Position numbers and translations under genes: made by a program
NCBI RefSeq assembly: GCF_022539505.1
Contig: NC_061510.1
Location: 399,386,249 to 399,450,248, forward strand
Length of the DNA: 64,000 nucleotides
Source of the DNA: Lolium rigidum
Lineage: Eukaryota > Streptophyta > Magnoliopsida > Poales > Poaceae
Direction of reading: 5' to 3'
Notes under the pieces: generated by a model
What the model was told of the DNA's origin: nothing
The model's input: the letters and a program-made list of their open reading frames with translations, nothing else
Database searches by the model: none
Shown here: one piece after another, positions 31,831-44,246 of the stretch
Layout of the letters: each line of letters opens with the position of its first letter
Position numbering within the stretch: the first letter of the stretch is position 1

Positions 31831-33194
31831 TGAAAGGACCATATGTCACCTAGAGAAGGGGGTGTGAATAGGTGCTATATCAAATTTTAATTCTTTTTCA
31901 ATTTAGGCTTGACACAGAGGTAAATTTTCTAGATATGCAATTATGTGAATTTACATATATGACAAGATGCAAGCAAACAACACACAATACAAGGTACAAG
32001 TAGTAAAGTGCTGTAAAAGGATAGAGGTAACCGAGGTGGAGCACGCGGAGACACGAGGGTATGAGTCCCGTAGTTCCTTCTTTGTAAAGGGAAGTACGTC
32101 TATGTTGGAGGGGTGTTGTGCCACAAAGCAAACCAACGCCATGAAGGCCTCAACCTATTCTCCGGTGAGCAACGCCACAAAGGCCTAGCTCACGCTCCAC
32201 TAAGCGGTTGCCTCAAGGTCGCAACCGTCACCTTTACACAAAGGTTGGGGCACACATCAACAACCCAATTGGAGGCTCCCAACAACCGACGATGGAGCTT
32301 TTACAACACAAAGCAAGCTCTGAGGGCGAAGTCTCACAAAGCTAGGGTTTCACAACATGGATCTCCTACAAAAAAGTGTGATACTCAAATCCCTTTGGTG
32401 GAAGTGTAGATCTAAGGTTCCTCCCTTGATTCCCAAGAGATCAACAAGATTGAGTGGCTAGGGAGGGAGATCTTGGAGTTTTGAGCTTTGGAACAATTGA
32501 GGAGAGAGAGTTGAATACGCAACCTCTCCTTGGAGAAGAAGGGTCACTTTTATACTCCCACGATATAAGTGACCGTTGCAGAACCTTTTTGTCTGGTGCC
32601 TCTGAGCTAATGTCTGGAGTCTCCGTTGTAAGTCCCGAAACTCCGGTGTAGTTTTCGGCCTAGTCCCCGGACCCCCATGCCGTAAGTGAGGCCCACTCGC
32701 CAGCCTCACAATCCTGAAACTCTGGAAACTTGTCCGGAGTCTTCGGCCAGGGGAGGCCAGAGTATCCGGAGTGCAATGAACGAGAACTTGATTAAAGTCC
32801 CCGGTCGAGTATCAAGACCCACATACATAGAGTGAGGCACCTTGGCAGGCTTCTCGAAGTTGGTCAGTCCGGAGACTTGTCCGGAGTCTCCGGCCTGGAT
32901 GACCAGAGTCTCCGGTGTACTTGTCCGGAGTCTCCGGACTGAAGATCTGCACTTGGTTCTTTTGTTGTGGGTCAACTCCACTACCATTTCCATCCAACCC
33001 CCGATCTTTTCTTAAACATTTTAGACACTTCACCACAAAGCTTCAATGCACATCTTGTTCGTTTCAATTTTTAGGGGTCAGCCACCGTGACAAGCTTAAC
33101 ACATATATCATCTATGATCCATAAGCACATGGTTAAAGATCTCTATGTTGACAGCAATCACACAAAACCATGTTAGGAGGTAAATTCCCTTTCA
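31831..33194 (-). repeat. 3' LTR of the Sirevirus-like element
   Basis: A 1364-bp LTR, paired with 44247-45571. It carries several copies of the palindrome CCGGAGTCTCCGG and near variants between about 32710 and 32945. Many substitutions and indels against the other LTR show an old insertion. Confidence 0.88.
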
Positions 33195-33660
33195 ATCTCC
33201 CCCTTTTTGGTGTTTGATGACAACATAGAGGTTTGCAAAGATATTATGATAGGCATATCAAATAAGATATAAGAAGGGGTGAGCTCCCCCTAGATGTATG
33301 CAACATGATTTGCAATGAACACTAAGCATATGCATAGAGGAACAACACTCCCCTATCTTTAATACACTAAACATATGTGCAAGATCGCATAACTTGCACA
33401 AGCTAGAGACAAGATAGGTAAAGACTAGGAGTTTAGAGGCCATACCATATAGATGACGACAATAGCACTTAGGAAATGTCATAGCCTTTACCACTACGAT
33501 AACATAGTTGCACAAATGTCACAAACCACACATAACATAGTTTAGTATAAGCCAAATTTTAGAAGATCAACGCTAAGACAAATGGGCACATGCAAAGAAG
33601 CATAAGGTAGCAATAGAAAAACATCGCAAGCATGTGCCCGACCCAAGAAAATCCCATAGA
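33195..33660. other. Sirevirus internal DNA, non-coding
   Basis: AT-rich sequence between the 3' LTR and the extra coding region. A C-rich stretch next to the LTR (AATCTCCCCCTTTTTGG, 33195-33211) is, on the minus strand, the polypurine tract CCAAAAAGGGGGAGATT. No coding frame is convincing. Confidence 0.6.
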
Positions 33661-33664
33661 CAAC

Positions 33665-35396
33665 CTAATAGAACCACATCTCCACCTTTGGCATCGAGAC
33701 ACCAAAAAGGGAAACGAGCAATGCTACATGACCCGAAGGAAGGTAGTCAGAATCCTCCTCGTCATCATCGGAGGCGTCACTCTCATCATATTCTTCATCA
33801 TCATCCGCGGTCGGTCCCTTGCCCCTGTCACCAGAGGGTCCTGAGGTGATCTCCTCAAGCTCCTTCCAATTCACGCGGCCACCTTGGTTCCATGTGGTGA
33901 AGGACAATGTGACATCCGACTCGGTAGAAGGTGAAGACGACTCGGGAGGGCGCTCATTTGCTGGGAGGAGCTTGTTCATTGTGTCTTGGAGCACTTGCTG
34001 ATTTTTGTTGATATGGTGCTGAGCAACATATGGCGAATGTCAAGCCCCATGCACATCAAAGTCTTCTCAAAGAAAGAGGGCTTCTTCTCCAAAGAACCCA
34101 TGGCCATCCTCGATGAAGGAGCTTCATCCCAAGAGAGGTCATTGCTTGCTCTCTTCATGCAGGGACGGCGAGTGGCATCATGAACATGCTCTTCATCACT
34201 AGCTGCAAAGGGAGCCCGAGAAGCACTAGCACCCACTACATCCTTTGGCTTCTTCTTCTGAGGACGACTAACCTTATGATTCACAAGGTTGAATGTAACA
34301 AGAGGGCAAGTGGGTGCCTTCTGAAGGATGAGCTTCATGATGAAAGGAGCATAGAATAGGTTCCTTCTTCATGTCAAGCATGCATAGGTACATCTCCTTG
34401 TAGATGAAATCCACCACATAAAGCGGTGCCAAAGGTGGTTCCTCATCACCATGGCGGTAAATGCGGTGTGAGAAGAGGAGGAGATTGACAAGAGCTCCTC
34501 TAATGTCATCCTCATTGCCCGAAGATGGGACAATGTTATCCTAGAATATGCGGAGGAGAATGTTGTAGAAAAGCTTGAGGCCGTTAGCCTTTCCAGCCTC
34601 GAATTCCTCACTGGCATAGAGAGGTGCAAGCTTCTTCTTAGAGTATTGGACACCTTCCACATGCATGCATCCTTTTCCCATAGGAGGTATCATTTGCACC
34701 ACCGTACTCATATCCCAACAAGGCCCCAAACTCCACCATGGTAGATTGGCAAGGAGTGTTTCCGGCATCCAATAGAAGTCAACGGTGTCCTGCTGACTGA
34801 AAACAAGAGTGGAGAAAAAATGCTGAATGACCTGAATATTGTAGTCTTGTTGGCGGGTCATCAATGGTACAAGTCCAAGCCTCTTGCATATCTAGAGAGC
34901 ATCAGCAAAGTAGTCATCACTCAGGTGGTCCATGCACATCACAGTTTGAGGAGCAACCTTGTTCGTCAAATTTGCATACTTCTCATTCATGATATGCTCT
35001 TGCTCACGTCGGTGAAACATGGGACCACGTACTAGCAGTCCTTGGCAAGGAATAGTTGAGCTGGAGCCTCATGTCATGAAACTCCTCCTTAGAAAAACCC
35101 TTGAGTGTGGTCAACAATTCATACTTTTGCCTTTTAGTCTCCTCCCTCTCATTACTAGCAGTGAACGCCTCACGCTGCCGGCGAACGGTTTCTTGCACAT
35201 AGCTGCCTCTCTGCGGATCATACCTCAAGCGAACTTCCCCGACACAACTTTCCCTTGGCTTCCGGTTTGGATCGGATGTTTGACGCTTAGTACGACGTGG
35301 ACGACCACCTGTGAACAGCAAGGGGTTGTAGCAAATATAGGTAAGTAAACATCTCCAGAGTGTCAAAGAACAACAATTGACCAAAACTGGGTACAA
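33665..35396 (-). pseudogene. Env-position extra coding region of the Sirevirus
   Basis: Broken minus-strand frames that together form one protein-like region between pol and the 3' LTR. It starts near 35396 with a basic segment RGSYVQETVRRQREAFTASN. A hydrophobic, Trp-rich part follows at about 34864-34541 (WWSLGPCWDMSTVVQMIPP, KANGLKLFYNILLRIF). 34338-33980 has QKAPTCPLVTFNLVNHK, and an acidic tail at 33900-33665 (DDDEEYDESDASDDDEED) closes it. The layout is that of the extra frame some Sireviruses carry in the env position. I see no fusion peptide or convincing transmembrane helix, so a virus-like envelope role is not supported. Confidence 0.55.
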
Positions 35397-35399
35397 AAG

Positions 35400-36066
35400 T
35401 CCCTATGTAGTCCAGAGTTTCCGGGGCAACCGTGGAGTCTCCGGCCAATGGACCGGAGTCTCCGGCCTTGGCACCGGAGTCTCCGGCCAGAAACCCTAGG
35501 TTGCCCGGGAACTTCCTCTAGATGATGAAAAAATTGCACAAAACCAGTTTTAGATGATTGCTACGAAAGTTAGGATGCCAGCATTGTGTTTTCCACCATA
35601 GAATAGTCGGGAATAGTCACATCTACACAAATTTAGCAAGAAGTAGATGGGGAAGAGGAGATTCATTACCCGAGCCCTCCATGGTGGTTCTCAACCAAGG
35701 GAGGAGGATCCCAAGGGTGAGGTGAAGGAGATGGCCGGTGGCATGGTGGATCTAGGCCGCCTTGGCTTCCCGGCGGCGTCCTAAGGTTGAGGGCGGCGGT
35801 TTGGAAGGAGTTGGGGCCGGGGAAAATGAGAGGAAACCTCTCTCCCCGAGCTCCCTCTCTTGATATGTGAAACCCGCAAATACCGGAGTCTCCAGACCCT
35901 CGACCGGAGTCTCCGGTCCATGGATCGGAGTCTCCCCCCCCCCTCAAAGTCAGAACACCAGAATTGTGTATTGGACATGTTTCATGAGAGATAATGTTTT
36001 ATAGATGAGTGTTTGGCTTGGGTTTAGAGTGAACACAGTAGTGTGGTACTAGTAACTCCAAGTTGC
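35400..36066. other. Sirevirus internal DNA rich in CCGGAGTCTCCGG palindromes
   Basis: Non-coding. The palindrome family occurs at about 35405-35500 and 35885-35935, and a C run lies at 35934-35942. RT and RNase H, expected between integrase and this region, are absent. Confidence 0.55.
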
Positions 36067-36399
36067 AAGATAAAACATCAAGAAAGGCCAACTTGGAGTC
36101 AATTCCCATAAGAACTATATAGAACAATGAAGCACAATGGTGGCCGGTTCGTTGTCGGCAGTGGCGGTATCTTCAGCAGTCTCTTCAACGGGTTCTTCGG
36201 CTTCACACCGGTATATGAGACAAAAGCCCAAGCAGGCAAAGCGTCAAACATGCCCAAGCTGGCAAAATCTATTCCGGTAAACGCCCAAGAAGGCTATATA
36301 CGGTATATGAAAAAGATGCAAAAAAACGCCCAAGAAGGCTAAACCGGTATGAAAAAGATGCCGGTAAAAGAAGGAGATGGGAACAAGAGCTAACCGTTG

Positions 36400-36815
36400 G
36401 CAAGTTTCGCACTAAGTACTGCGTGCTTAACCCGAAACTCGGGGACTGGCTATGCCGGTTTTTTGGCAAGTTTCACGCCAAGTACTACGTGCTTAACCTG
36501 AAACTCGGGGACTGGCTATGCCGGGTTTTTGTTAAGTTTCACACCAAGTACTGCGTGCTTAACCCGAAACTCGGGGACTAGCTATGCCGGTTTTTTGGCA
36601 AGTATAAGTACTGCGTGCTTAACCCGAAACTCGGGGACTAGCTGTGCCGGTTTTTTTTGGCAAGTTTCGTGCTAAGTACTTCATGCTTAACCCGAAACTC
36701 GGGGACTATGTATACCGGTATGAAAAATATGCAAAAAAAAGAGGAAGTGTTTTTTGGAAGATTCACGCTAAGTGTTTCTCACTTAACCCGAATCTCGGGG
36801 ACTGTGAGTATATAT
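36400..36815 (+). repeat. 66-bp tandem repeat array
   Basis: About six diverged copies start at 36400, 36466, 36532, 36598, 36660 and about 36755. Each contains TAAGTACTGCGTGCTTAACC and CCGAAACTCGGGGACT, itself a near-palindrome CCGAAACTCGGG. The period is 66 bp in the first four copies. It is the 3' untranslated tail of the gypsy fragment. The repeated short frames are not genes. Confidence 0.88.
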
Positions 36816-37071
36816 ACATCGGGTTTCATCTGTAAACCAGTATTAATTAATATCATGCTATGAGGGTGCAAATTTTTCAGCGGATGGAGGCTTGTTGGTA
36901 AAAGAAACCGGCTAAAAGAAGCCGGAAAAGCTCGGATGAGTTCGGTTGTTCGGATTGAGTTCGGTAAAACACCGGCTGAGTTTAACTTGAAACCGGAATG
37001 ATTAATCGGAATAGGAACCTAGCGTGGCCCGTCGGAAGAATCAGCCGGACCGCACCAGCTTCGGGGACTAA

Positions 37072-38075
37072 TGTCGGGGGATGGCCCCCGGTAGGCCAAG
37101 ACTATGGCAAACATGCCATGATAAATAGTTTGTATACCAGTTTAAATATTAAACCAGATGCTCAAAGTTGAGTGAGATTTGTGATAAGTTGAAACAAATC
37201 GGTATACCAGGAGGGGTATACCGGAGTACGAGAAACATAAGAGATTGAGTTACAGAGGCAAAAGATGCCGAAGCTCAAAGGTAAAGATATCGGATAAAGA
37301 TACTGGAAAAGGTGATACCGGCTTAAACTAAACCGGGTTCAAGAATAAACCGGATTATGAAGGCTTAGTTTAACAGTGTTGGATGAAACAATCCGGTATA
37401 CCGAGAGGGGTATACCGGACTAAAGGAAACCGGTGATGTCTAAGCCAGAGATATGCCAAAGAGGATAAACTGAGATACAAAGGGTAAGAAGCCGGATAAA
37501 GATACCGGAAAACCGGCATAAGATACCGGAGAACCAACATAGGCTCAACTGTAGCCTTTCGACACTTTGGTCAAAGATTCCATCAAGGACTAAAGGACAA
37601 GGATGAGCGAAGCACATCAGCTTTAAACGAAGCCCTGATGCCAAAGCAAGAGGATGACGTTAAAGATACCGGCGGAGGTCACCGCTCCTTGATTAAAGAC
37701 AGGACCGGTGTCATCAAGGCCAAAGAAGCTTTATAAAGTAGCTTAGCTCATCAAAGATGCCATTAGGGTTTCTTCCCTTGTAAGCCACCCTCTCCCCTAT
37801 GTAAGAAGAGGGGGCACACCCGTGCGTGGGGATAGGTGAGGATCGACTGGACAGAACATTAGGCTTTAGTGAGAAGTAGAGCGGGATAGAGGTGCTCACC
37901 TTGTAGCCCGTACTGTCTTCAACCTCCGGCCAAGGCCAAGTTCATCCAATAAAGATACCGGAATTCTTTCCCAGACCTCCACCCTTGTTACCAAAACCCT
38001 CCCCCGAATCCTCTAGCGCACATTCAGCCCCAACTTAATCCATCCCATGGCATCTATCTGTTCACCACGACGACA
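37072..38075 (+). repeat. Gypsy LTR, TGTCG...CGACA
   Basis: A 1004-bp LTR with inverted TGTCG/CGACA ends, preceded by a purine-rich GCTTCGGGGACTAA. Many CCGG(A/T)-rich words (ATACCGG) occur throughout. No second copy is in the window. Confidence 0.7.
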
Positions 38076-38076
38076 A

Positions 38077-38822
38077 AGATTCAACTCAATCACCGAGGCT
38101 ATGTCGAAGATTCTATAAGTGTGGGATTCGACACCATAACCAGCAAATATATCCTCCAAATCTTTAGGTTGAAATTTAGACAAAGGAACTCCTTTGATTT
38201 TATAGAAACACTTACAACTGAACACCTTGAAGTAGGAGATATTAGGCTTGTGTCCGGAGAGGATTTCATAAGGAGTCTTGTTCAATCCCTTGCGAAGATA
38301 GAGCCAGTTTGAAGAATGACATACGCTGGAGATGGATTTGGCCCAAAAGTCATAGCAAATTTTATAGTCCGACAACATAGACATTTCCATACTCATGAGA
38401 GTCCGGTTCTTCCTCTCCGCAACACCATTTTGTTGAGGGGTGTACACGGAGGAATATTGATTTCTTATCCCCTCATCACTAAGGAAATCATTGAGTGTGT
38501 AGTTCTTAAACTTGGAGCCGTTGCCACTTCTTATTGCCAATATAGTGAGGTTGTGTTGACATTGCACCTCCGTGGCAAATTCAATGAAGATTTGTTGAGT
38601 CTCATCCTTCTTCTTGAGAAAATAGACCCAAGTATACCTTGAATAATCATCAACAATAACCAAGCAATGTTTCTTCGCACCAAGACTTACATGAGTAGTG
38701 GGGGAAAAGGTCCACATGAAGGAGTTCCAATATCCTCTTGGAAGAGATGATGGTCTTGCTTGGATGCGTAAAATCATGCATTTTACCCTCAACACAAGCC
38801 CTACAAACACGATCTTTGGCAA
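38077..38822 (-). pseudogene. Sirevirus integrase
   Basis: Copia integrase core on the minus strand: HCLVIVDDYSRYTWVYFLKK (first Asp), AIRSGNGSKFKN and PQQNGVAERKNRTLMS (Glu), then NKTPYEILSGHKPNISYFKVF. The second DDE Asp, normally in RSDNG, is Gly here, so the enzyme is dead. It is truncated after SVIELNL by the gypsy LTR at 38075. Confidence 0.88.
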
Positions 38823-38856
38823 AACAAGAATTGTCTCTTAGTCCAACAATATGGTT

Positions 38857-39306
38857 TCACTTGTGGAGACTTTGAAAAGTCCTCATGTTGACATGGGCCA
38901 AGCGGCGATGCCACAACCAACCCACGTCCGCCTTTCCGAATAGGCTCATCACATTTGTAGTGCTTTTCCCCGAAAAGTCCACCATATACAAGTTGTTTTC
39001 GAAGTACCCAACGAAAGCGACTTTTAGAGTCTTGCTCCACAACAGAACCACAATATCAATATCAATAAAGACGGCGAAACCCATCTTGCCTAGGGCATGC
39101 ACGGATAATAAATTGTAACCAAGAGTCTTGACAAGCATGATGTCCACAAGAGTAATGTTGTGTGCAACCACAACCTTTCGAAGACCCAATGCCTCGGATT
39201 TTGAGTTGTCGCCGAAAGTAACAGTCACCTTGTCTAAATTGGGCCTCAACTCCGCCACGAAGTTCTTTCTGCCGGTCATATGACTTGTGCATCCACTATC
39301 AAGCAC
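38857..39306 (-). pseudogene. Sirevirus protease end and gag-pre-integrase
   Basis: Starts MLDSGCTSHMTGRKNF, the copia aspartic protease active site (DSG). It continues with GLRKVVVAHNITLVDIMLVK, YNLLSVHALGKMGF and the zinc-binding WHRRLAHVNMRTFQSLHK. A frameshift near 38850 separates it from the integrase core. Confidence 0.85.
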
Positions 39307-39329
39307 CCATTTTTACCCTCCAGCGGCAT

Positions 39330-41056
39330 AGTCCTACAAGAGATCAAGTTCTTGTTTTAGGTCCCCATTTCTCAATGGGTCTTCTTTTGTTAGCAACAAG
39401 GGTCTTAGGAACCCAAATATACCAAACAACATATCCCTCATAAGGACCAACATAGTAGGCATAAACATCACCATAATAATATCTATATATTTCATAGCAC
39501 GAGTTATGTTTTCATGCAAAGTTTGTATCCTTAGGTCCGGAGACTATGGTTCTCTTGACCGGAGACTTTGGTTTAGAAGGTGATACTGGAGACTCCGGTG
39601 TTGATGGACCGGAGACTCCGGTCTCGGCAACTTTCCCTTTGTTCTTCTTCTTCTTCTTCTTCTTGTTCTTGTTCTTCTTGCTTCAAGTTGTCCCAAATCC
39701 AAGTCACTCCTTCCCATTGTTTGACCTTTGATTGCTCAAAAGATCATCCAAGTTTTTATCACCTTGGGAAGGAAAGAACTTAGCAAACTTTGCCTTCAAC
39801 CTAGTGTTCTCCTCAATAGCATTGGCATGATCACATGAAGGTGTAGAAGAGCAAGGTAAATCATTTTTAGCTAGTTGAATTTCAAGTTGCTCATGAGACT
39901 TGGTAAGGGTAGAGAATTCACTTTCCAATGCCTTGTGAGCCTTTTCAAGTTTCTCTAACTCCTTAGTTAGTTTAGCATTACCAACACCAAATTCAAACTT
40001 TTCCTTTTTAAGCACATTATACAAGGCAATATCATGATCACGCTCTTTAGTGAGGTTGGATAAGGTTTCATTTTGAGTTTCCTCAATGGAAAACAACTTT
40101 TCCTCTAGAGCTTCTCTAAGTTCTTGCTCTTCTTCATGAGCTTGAGACAATGCCCCAATCTCATCGGCATTTTCTCTCCCAAACCTCTCATTGAGATCAA
40201 GAAGATCATTAGCATGTGCAAGTCAATCCATGAGTATTTGGAAATGCTTTTTGGCTTCACCTTGCAAGTTAGATATAAATTCATCCAAAGTAACAATTTA
40301 TCTCTTTATCTTGAGACTCTCAACATCACTCACCGAAGCAATAGTCTTGGAGGTGGGTTTAGATGGAGTCGTTACCTCGGAGGTCTTTGCCATGAGGCAC
40401 TTGTTGAGGTTAAAGGAGAGGTTATCATTGGGAGATTCAAAGAGAGATTTCAAAGGTGTAGAGGTACTAGTGGCCTCCTCACTCAATATGTCTTCGTGAG
40501 CATCTTCTTCATCTCCAGAAGAGTGATCTAGAGAAGTCTTGACCATAAGGCATCTTGCATTGTTGGAGGAGTTCTCATTGGGGGATTCAAAGAGTGATGA
40601 TGAAGGTGTGGAGTTGATAGCAATGGCAGCCACCTCACGTCTTGCATCGTCTTTGTCATCTTGTTCATCCACGGAAGAATATTCCTCATGGGCGATCAAC
40701 ACATACTTTGATGGCTTCTTGCAAATGTCAAAACCACTTTTATTGACAAATGGATTCTTGCAAGAAGCCTTTGACTTTTCCTTGAGGATGAGCTTCCCAC
40801 CATGATCTTATCTATTTTCATATGGGCACTCGGCAATGAAGTGGTCTTGGTTACCACAATTGTAGCAAGTTCTTGCTCTTCGGCCCTTGGCATCTCCTCT
40901 TTGGTTTCCTTTTAACTTGTACTTGGAAGGGTCTCTCCAAAAGTATTTTGTAAGAAGTGCAATGTGACCATCTAGATCACGTTTGAGCTCCTCGGAGTGC
41001 ACCTCATACTTAGTTTCCCTCAAATATTCTTCATCTTCTTCAACAACATGTGCCTT
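39330..41056 (-). pseudogene. Sirevirus gag, C-terminal part with zinc knuckle and coiled coil
   Basis: Continues the gag from 43202 after an inserted element. 41056-40808 has YEVHSEELKRDLDGHIALLT and the zinc knuckle CYNCGNQDHFIAEC, ligands intact, then a stop after PYENR. The next frames give an acidic Ser-rich region with an internal duplication (SLFESPNENSSNNARCLM versus SLFESPNDNLSFNLNKCLM, 40702-40298). A long Glu/Lys-rich coiled coil follows (40150-39704, KLTKELEKLEKAHKALESEF). The palindrome family appears again at about 39538-39620. Such an extended gag tail is typical of Sireviruses. Confidence 0.75.
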
Positions 41057-43196
41057 TGATGGCGTGTGCTCGTCGTATGCAGAAACGATGTTGGGGAACC
41101 CCAAGAGGAAGGTATGATGAGCACAACAACAAGTTTTCCCTCAATACGAAACCAGGTTTAATCGACCAGTAGGAGAAAGGCGTGACTTCTGAAGGTGTTG
41201 CTGGCTGACTAGTGGCAGGGCGCACTACCAGCGTCAGCAACAACGTGGAACCTGCACACAACACAACCAAAGTACTTTGCCCCAACTTACAGTGAGGTTG
41301 TCAATCTCACCGGTTTGCTGAACACAAAGGATATATCTCTCTAATTTTGTTGTTGTTTTACATTAAGCCTAACCAGTGAAAAAAATATAAAAAACATCAA
41401 CTTGGAAAGTAAGCATGGAATAAAATAAGCAACAGAAATAACAGCTATAATAGAAACTATTTTTGTGTGTTTTAGATATAAAGATAACTATAAAGTAAAC
41501 TAATTTTTTTGTGTTTTTGATATAATAAAGCAAACAAAACAAAGTAAAGTAAACTAAGCAAACTATAACAAAGTAAAGAGATTGGGGATGAGAGACTCCC
41601 CTTGCAGAAATGCTCTTTCTCCCCAGCAACGACGCCAGTAAACAGCTTGATGGAGTGTGCTCGTTGTATGCAGACATGCCGTTGGGGAACCCCAAGAGGA
41701 AGGTGTGATGAGCATAGCAGCATGTTTTTCCTGAGTACGAAACCAAGGTTTAATCGACTAGTAGGAGAAATGTGTGACGTCTGAAGGTGTTGCTGGCTGA
41801 CTAGTGGCAGGGCGCACTACCGACGTCAACAACAACGTGGAACCTGCACACAACACAACCAAAGTACTTTGCCCCAACTTACAGTGAGGTTGTCAATCTC
41901 ACTGGTTTGCTGAACACGAAGGATTAGACGTATCGAATGGAAGGAGATGTTTGCAGAAAATAAACAGAACATGATTGCAGTTGAATTTATAAGTAAAGGA
42001 AATAGGACCGGGGTCCACAGGTCACTAGAGGTGTCTCTCCATAAAGATAATAGCATGTTGGGTGAACAAATTACAGCTGGACAATTGACAGAATATCGAT
42101 CGATACATGACAAGATGATTACTATGATAATTTGGTATTGGGCATTACAACATAATACATAGATTGTAATCCAACTGCGTCTATGAATAATAATCCACCT
42201 CCAGGTTAGCGTCCGCACCCCTTCCAGTATAAAGTTGCAAGCAACAGACTATCTATTAAGTAATGTGTGTAAAGTAAACAATATAATTACCCTCGGATAA
42301 AACATTGTTATTTTATCCCTAGTAGCAACAACACATCTACAATCTTAGAAGTTATAAAGCCACCCTCCCAGAAAACTAGAGGCATTAACCTACTATCAAG
42401 CATAAATACCCCCTCTTGGAGTCACAAGTGTTCACTTGGCCAGAGTTTTTACTAGCAACGGAGAGCATGCAAGATCACAAATAACATATGACATGAATAT
42501 ATAATCAATCTCAACATAGTATTCAATATTCATCGGATCCCAGCAAACCAAACATATAGGACAACATAAAGATGATCTTGATCATGTAGGGTAGCTCACA
42601 AGATCGATACATGAAGAACAAAGTTGAGAAGACGACCATCTAGCTACTGCTATGGACCCATAGTCCATGAATGAACTACTCATGCATCACTTCGGAGGCG
42701 GGCATGGTGATGTAGATGCCTCCGGCGACGATTTCCCCCTCCGGCAGGGTGCCGGGAAGAGCTTCAGAACCCCCCGAGATGGGTTCTGCAATGGCGGCCA
42801 CGGCGGAACTTTTCGTGGATGGAGGATCGGGTATCCAGGGTTTTCCCGAGAAGATGTATAAATAGGCGGAGGAATTAGTTCGGTTGGGTGCCTGCTGGGC
42901 CCAGACCCCCCTAGGTGCGGGCCAGGTCTAGGCCGCCCTGTGGCGCCTCTCCTACACCCCTCTGGACTTCGTCTTCATCTCGGTAAAATATTGACTTCGG
43001 CTTTTGTTTCGTTCCATTCCGAGAATATTTCTTGTACAACTTTTTTGAAATACAAAAACAGCAGAAAGCAGGGAACTGGCATTGTGGCATCTCGTTAATC
43101 ATGTAAAAGTGCAACGAAGTGTAAGCAAAATATATATGAATTGGTATAAAACAAGCATGGAGCATCAAAAATTATAGATACGTTTGAGACGTATCA
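41057..43196 (-). mobile_element. Internally deleted Sabrina-like gypsy element in the Sirevirus gag
   Basis: Perfect TSD GCCTT at 41052-41056 and 43197-43201. It retains a complete 5' LTR (41648-43196, 1549 bp, TGATACGTCTC...CCATCA on the minus strand), a primer-binding site (minus TGGCGTCGTTGCTGGGGAG, 41620-41640), 315 bp of leader and the terminal 276 bp of the 3' LTR (41057-41332). All coding sequence is deleted. Removing it restores the gag frame. Confidence 0.9.
41648..43196 (-). repeat. 5' LTR of the deleted Sabrina-like element
   Basis: 1549 bp, TG...CA. Its last 276 bp are repeated at 41057-41332 up to the word GAACAC(A/G)AAGGAT. It is clearly related along its length to the LTR at 691-2286. 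Confidence 0.85.
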
Positions 43197-43201
43197 GCCT
43201 T

Positions 43202-44196
43202 CAATGAAAGATTTCCTCCTCTCTTCATCCCAATGGCTCGGGCACGAGTATCATCCACAATCTTTGACTCAACTTTGAAGGCATCCATTTCTTGCATGAC
43301 ATCATTGGAGGTCATTTTCTCATAGTTGTGCTTGTTCTTGAGGATCCTTAGATCGGCCGGTTCAAAGGCAAGAGAGCATTGATGTGCTTCCTCTTGATCC
43401 AATTATCATCAACATGGGTGGAACCAAGTTCCCGAAAAGTGATAGCAAGGGCCTTGAGGCGGCGGTACATGACTCGATGGTCTTCACCATCTTCCATGTA
43501 GAATCCTTCGGCTTGATTTCTAACCTCTTCGAACTTGTTTTTCTTCATGCTTGAGCTTCCAATGAATACTTCGAAGAGAATATCCCAAGCCGTCTTGGCG
43601 GTGGTGGACTTCTCGATGTAGGGTCTATCATCCTCACCGACAGCTTGTTGAATCATGTACAAGGCAATGGCATTGAGTTGACAATCAACCACTTCCCTAT
43701 GAGACAAATTGTTTGGATTGTTAGGCTTGTTTCCTTTCATCACAATCCTCCATAGCTAAATAGAGGAACAATTTCTATAGGACTTCATTTTAGTTTGCCA
43801 CAAGGAGAAAGCATTATGATTGAGCTCCGGGGGATCTCCTCGTTGAGTTATGCAAGGGTGGGGAATGGGTGGATCCGGAGAGTACACGGGCGGAGGAGCA
43901 ACCGTCGAGTACACTCCGGGAGCATTTGGATCTATCTTGGGGAGGGTCTCACCACTACCTTCTTCATACTTGGTTTCGGCCTCCGAAGGGGCACCAAGGG
44001 AAATCTTTTGCACACTTGGAGTGCCAAACTCGGTAGTGGTGGTAGGAGGGAAATGAGTTTTATTGGCTTGCATAAATCTCACCATCATATCCCTTAATTC
44101 ACCTATGGAATCATTCATCGAGGAGATTGACGATTTCAATTTCTTTATGTCCTCCATAGATACGGGCTCCGAACTAGCCGCCCCCGTCTCGGACAT
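43202..44196 (-). pseudogene. Sirevirus gag, N-terminal part
   Basis: Starts MSETGAASSEPVSMEDIKKL with a coiled-coil-like segment, then a Pro-rich linker and the copia gag core: DPPELNHNAFSLWQTKMKSY, VVDCQLNAIALYMIQQAVGE, KSTTAKTAWDILFEVFIGSS, DHRVMYRRLKALAITFRELG and EKMTSNDVMQEMDAFKV. Frameshifts or stops lie near 43750 and 43385. It is cut at 43201 by the nested gypsy element. Confidence 0.85.
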
Positions 44197-44232
44197 ACTC
44201 TCTTAGGCGGTAAAGCCCGAATAAGAGCCAAG

Positions 44233-44246
44233 GCTCTGATACCAAT
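44233..44246 (-). other. Sirevirus primer-binding site
   Basis: The minus strand reads ATTGGTATCAGAGC directly next to the 5' LTR, the initiator tRNA-Met site used by copia elements. It shows that the right LTR is the 5' LTR. Confidence 0.9.

Larger units (their letters stand above)
36072..38075 (+). mobile_element. Truncated 3' end of another gypsy element, nested in the Sirevirus
   Basis: A plus-strand fragment consisting of a non-coding internal 3' region with tandem repeats, then an LTR at 37072-38075 with matching ends TGTCG...CGACA. The right flank AAGAT (38076-38080) also occurs at 36067-36071, so the fragment may span exactly 36072-38075 with that TSD, its 5' LTR and coding part deleted. 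It cuts the Sirevirus integrase frame at 38076. Confidence 0.65.

Noticed and set aside
33665..35396. Viral envelope gene
   Set aside because: The position after pol is suggestive, but there is no signal peptide, fusion peptide or clear membrane segment. Described only as an env-position frame.
36400..36815. CRISPR-like regularly spaced repeats
   Set aside because: The units are directly tandem with no unique spacers, and the DNA is plant nuclear. It is a minisatellite in a retrotransposon tail.
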